Shown here: positions 61,557 to 64,000 of the stretch, one piece after another | Layout of the letters: each line of letters starts with the position of its first letter | Numbering within the stretch: position 1 is the stretch's first letter | Assembly: GCA_023159155.1 (NCBI GenBank) | Contig: JAJNNX010000037.1 | Coordinates: 310,001-374,000, forward strand | Length of the DNA stretch: 64,000 nucleotides | Source: Ustulina deusta | Lineage: Eukaryota > Ascomycota > Sordariomycetes > Xylariales > Xylariaceae | Direction of reading: 5' to 3' | Position numbers and translations under genes: made by a program | Notes under the pieces: model-generated | What the model was told of the DNA's origin: nothing | The model's database searches: none | The model's input: only the letters and a program-made list of their open reading frames with translations

Positions 61557-62304
61557 TGGGGAGAAGCACCTGACACCCCGTGATGGGTTCTTTGGCCAAC
61601 AATGTAGTCCACAATATCTGCCACAAGCGAATCCCTCCCAACATGCCAGGAAATGGAAGGGCGACACGGAAATACCCAGAGACAGGGTCATTTTGATCGT
61701 GTTGAAATCGGAGCAGGAAATAGCACCGTTGAAGATTACCTAAAGTTGAGAGTTTAGGTAACATGGTGCCTAACCTTACTCCTTCGGTACCTACGGGTAC
61801 CTACATGTGCCGGTGTCTAAATTGCATGTGGGTGCATGTACTTATACACATAATATACCCACCCCAAGCCTGCACGCTAAGTCCCAGGCACTCGAAAAAA
61901 AGTGCCGGCTGTTCTTTTTTTTTTTTTGAAGTTAAAATACCTTGACCAAAACTAAATAAATTCCCCAAAAATATATTATATTAGAAAATGGATAACTAGT
62001 CATTTGGAAAATAACTTTTATTAAAACTTTACTCCTGAATTAGGGCAGAAATTGCACTTTGCGCCATGAACAACATATTTTGTCCTTCAGAAAAAGCGGA
62101 CGGGACCTGTTTGGAGCCACCAAGGTACCTAGGTACCTCTATGCACGTCAAGACACCGCTAAATTAATACCTACTATCGACAGCGAAAAGCTTCGTCTTC
62201 TCGAGCTTCGGGTGATGAACTAAAATTCTACCACTTGCTTTCTCCATCCCCTCTTTCTCTCCGTGCTCAGAGCGCATTGTACGCAGGTTCGCATCCCGGC
62301 CACC
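61557..62304. other. Intergenic region with AT-rich tract
   Basis: A poly-T run (about 61915-61927) and an AT-rich patch (61930-62060) are the only visible features. There is no gene. Confidence 0.5.
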
Positions 62305-62712
62305 ATGGAGTCTGCAACGATTAAGAGCGAGGTTATCCGCCAGGTGCGGGCGGAATACGCCCTGGACAACGCAAGGCAACTGATCGAGGTATGAATCGGG
62401 GCATCTCGCCTCACCGTCTGTCTGTCTTCTTCCATGTTTCGTGAACCATGCGCATGTCTTTGTCCCTATGACCGTGTATCTCTGCTGGTGCGGGGGCTGA
62501 CGGGTATCTCTGCCCCCCTGTAGAAAGTCAACGAGCACTGCTTCGAGCGCTGCGTCCCCAAGCCCGGCGCCTCGCTATCGAGCGGCGAACAGACGTGCTT
62601 CACCCACTGCATCGAGAAATACATGGCCGGATGGAATCTGATCAACTCGACTGCCCTTAGCAGGCTACAGCGGGATGCCGACAACTTCGAAGTTCGCAAC
62701 ACGACACGATGA
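62305..62712 (+). CDS. TIM13: Mitochondrial intermembrane-space chaperone Tim13
   Basis: Exons 62305-62388 and 62524-62712 give 90 residues, the usual small-Tim size. The twin CX3C motifs are present as CFERC and CFTHC, separated by VPKPGASLSSGEQT, which fits the Tim13 branch (the VPKPG and GEQ pattern). ANARQLIEKVNEHC-type context precedes the first pair. Tim13 pairs with Tim8 in a hexamer that escorts hydrophobic proteins through the intermembrane space to TIM22 or SAM. No targeting peptide is expected, since import relies on the MIA pathway. Confidence 0.93.
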
Positions 62713-63041
62713 AGACGAGGCACCGCTCCGCTGTATCGATGAGGGCCGAGATTGGAGGGTGAAGCGCTACGACATACACAATTTGATTTCGTTCTAGGAG
62801 TCTATATTGGCTTGGGAAGCATTGTACATCATGGATAGACAGGCTGTGGGATTGGCTTGCGGTGGATTATCTGCATAGTTCGCTCCCCGGGCATGGGTGG
62901 AAAACAGCAACATTAGAGTGTACAACACAGCTTGAATCAGGATTAAAAACGTTGAACGGAGACTCCCTTGTCCATCAAATGAGGCCCATAGTCTTCCTTT
63001 CGTGGGGTATATACTATTTACGAATTCGGAACCTTCGGGCC
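62713..63041. other. Convergent 3' region between TIM13 and the NSRP1-like gene
   Basis: No gene or repeat is seen. Confidence 0.5.
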
Positions 63042-64000
63042 TCAGTCTGCCACAAGGCCTTTCTTTTTCTCCTCTTCCGCTTGCTTTTTACGCGCTAGAT
63101 ATCTCTCCTTGGCGCTCGAGATATCCGTGTCTGTCTTCCTGCTCTTGGCCGCGCGCTCTACTTTTTGGCGCTCCTCTTCCTCTTGCTCCAGTGACCTCTT
63201 GAGCGACTGCTCCAGCTGTGCCTCTAGCATGCGCGTCTGTCTCTCGCGCATTGCCTGCTTACCCCCTGAACCAACGAAGCCACGGGAGTGTTCCCTCTCG
63301 TCCCTGCGATCCACCCCGTTCCGTGTGTTTTGAAGCGACTCGGACTTCTTCTTGGCACCCAGATTTAGACCGCCCTTCAGCAGTTCTCGCTTGTCAACCA
63401 CTTGTCCATCCTCATTGATGGCGATAGTCCCGCCCTTCTCGTTGATTTCGCGCGCTATATCAGCATCTGTCTTCGATATCTCCTCTTGCGCCTCGTCCTC
63501 GGGTTTCGGGCCTGCCTTAGCACGCTCTTCGGCAGCCTTCACGACCTCGGTGTGCCGCCGATCGCCCTTTTCTAACAACTCTTTGTAGAAAGCTGTCATA
63601 CCACCGCCCTGGTTCTTCTGGGCCTCCCGTTCCTCCCGCTCGCGTTCCTCCTTCTCGATACGCCTATTCTCTTCTTGTTGCTTCTTGTATGCCTCCGTGA
63701 CAAACTTCTCCGTACCTGCGTATTCCTCACCCTCCTCCTCCCGCTCTCGCGCTATCTTTTTCTCTTCCGCGATCAAAGCGTCGCGCTTCCTTACGGCCGC
63801 AGATGCGATCAGGTTCTTCATATATTTTGGTTTCCGCTCGATGTCCTCCTGTGTGGCCTTTGGTTCTGGTTTCAGGGAGTCGTATACCGCATCGTAGTCG
63901 TATATCGAGGGGTCGAGCTCCTCAGCCGCCTCGCGATGCCTCCGCGACTCGAGCGCGCTCGACAAGTCACCGTAGGCCGAGACTGCTGCATGCTTCGATT
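63042..64000 (-). CDS. NSRP1/CCDC55-like (DUF2040) protein, 5' end outside window
   Basis: The frame is open to the window edge, so the start is missing. The visible 319 or so residues contain DLSSALESRRHREAAEELDPSIYDYDAVYDSLK, then KPKYMKNLIASAAVRKRD and a long Glu/Arg/Lys coiled-coil with FVTEAYKKQQEENRRIEKEE. These are the conserved marks of the nuclear speckle splicing regulatory protein 1 (NSRP1/CCDC55) N-terminal domain. The C-terminal part is a charged helix ending near ERYLARKKQAEEEKKKG. The family is nuclear and linked to splice-site choice in animals; the fungal role is less clear. Confidence 0.85.
   Translation of the reverse strand, partial: SKHAAVSAYGDLSSALESRRHREAAEELDPSIYDYDAVYDSLKPEPKATQEDIERKPKYMKNLIASAAVRKRDALIAEEKKIAREREEEGEEYAGTEKFVTEAYKKQQEENRRIEKEEREREEREAQKNQGGGMTAFYKELLEKGDRRHTEVVKAAEERAKAGPKPEDEAQEEISKTDADIAREINEKGGTIAINEDGQVVDKRELLKGGLNLGAKKKSESLQNTRNGVDRRDEREHSRGFVGSGGKQAMRERQTRMLEAQLEQSLKRSLEQEEEERQKVERAAKSRKTDTDISSAKERYLARKKQAEEEKKKGLVAD

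Noticed and set aside
1..64000. tRNA, rRNA or CRISPR features
   Set aside because: No cloverleaf-type A/B box pair at normal spacing, no rRNA-like conserved blocks and no regularly spaced repeat array were found by eye.

Overview
This window comes from the nuclear genome of a filamentous ascomycete (Pezizomycotina, most likely a Sordariomycete). The evidence is genes broken by short GT-AG introns of about 50-150 nt, HET-domain and PTH11-like rhodopsin-fold genes, a GEgh16-type secreted protein, a fungal non-reducing polyketide synthase (NR-PKS), and fungal orthologues of RPB9, uL14m, ESS1/PIN1, TIM13 and SET9. All exon boundaries were worked out by eye from splice motifs, reading phase and family motifs; no transcript data were available.

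Layout. 1-5 kb: a dynamin-like GTPase. 5-9 kb: a HET-domain gene beside a decayed ankyrin-type gene. 11-14 kb: a membrane-anchored LysM protein and a seven-helix rhodopsin-fold receptor-like protein. 16-24 kb: a secreted tyrosinase, a Tri3-like acyltransferase and a glutathione S-transferase. 25-27 kb: a second rhodopsin-fold protein and a MITE-like element with iterated terminal repeats. 27.5-41.1 kb: a compact biosynthetic core of an O-methyltransferase, a P450 and a complete NR-PKS with SAT-KS-AT-PT-ACP-CMeT-TE order. 41.8-64 kb: mainly conserved genes (SET9, mitochondrial uL14, RPB9, PIN1-type isomerase, LrgB-like transporter, TIM13, NSRP1-like) mixed with lineage-specific genes (a 563-residue protein of unknown family, two small membrane proteins, a GEgh16-like protein).

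How the genes may work together. The PKS should make a C-methylated aromatic polyketide released by its alpha/beta-hydrolase TE. The adjacent P450 and O-methyltransferase are natural tailoring enzymes. The acyltransferase, GST and tyrosinase 10-20 kb away could belong to a larger cluster, but the gap contains a rhodopsin-fold gene and a transposon remnant, so this is inference. No pathway transcription factor or efflux transporter was seen. The SET9 histone H4K20 methyltransferase gene starts the conserved block and marks the likely right cluster boundary.

The observations most worth a second look are the intact CMeT-containing PKS with its P450/OMT partners, an open reading frame that runs through the 709-nt first intron of RPB9, the MITE with three to four tandem copies of its terminal motif, an inverted repeat just upstream of the PKS start codon, an ATG-only first exon in the PIN1 gene, and a GC-AG intron in uL14m.
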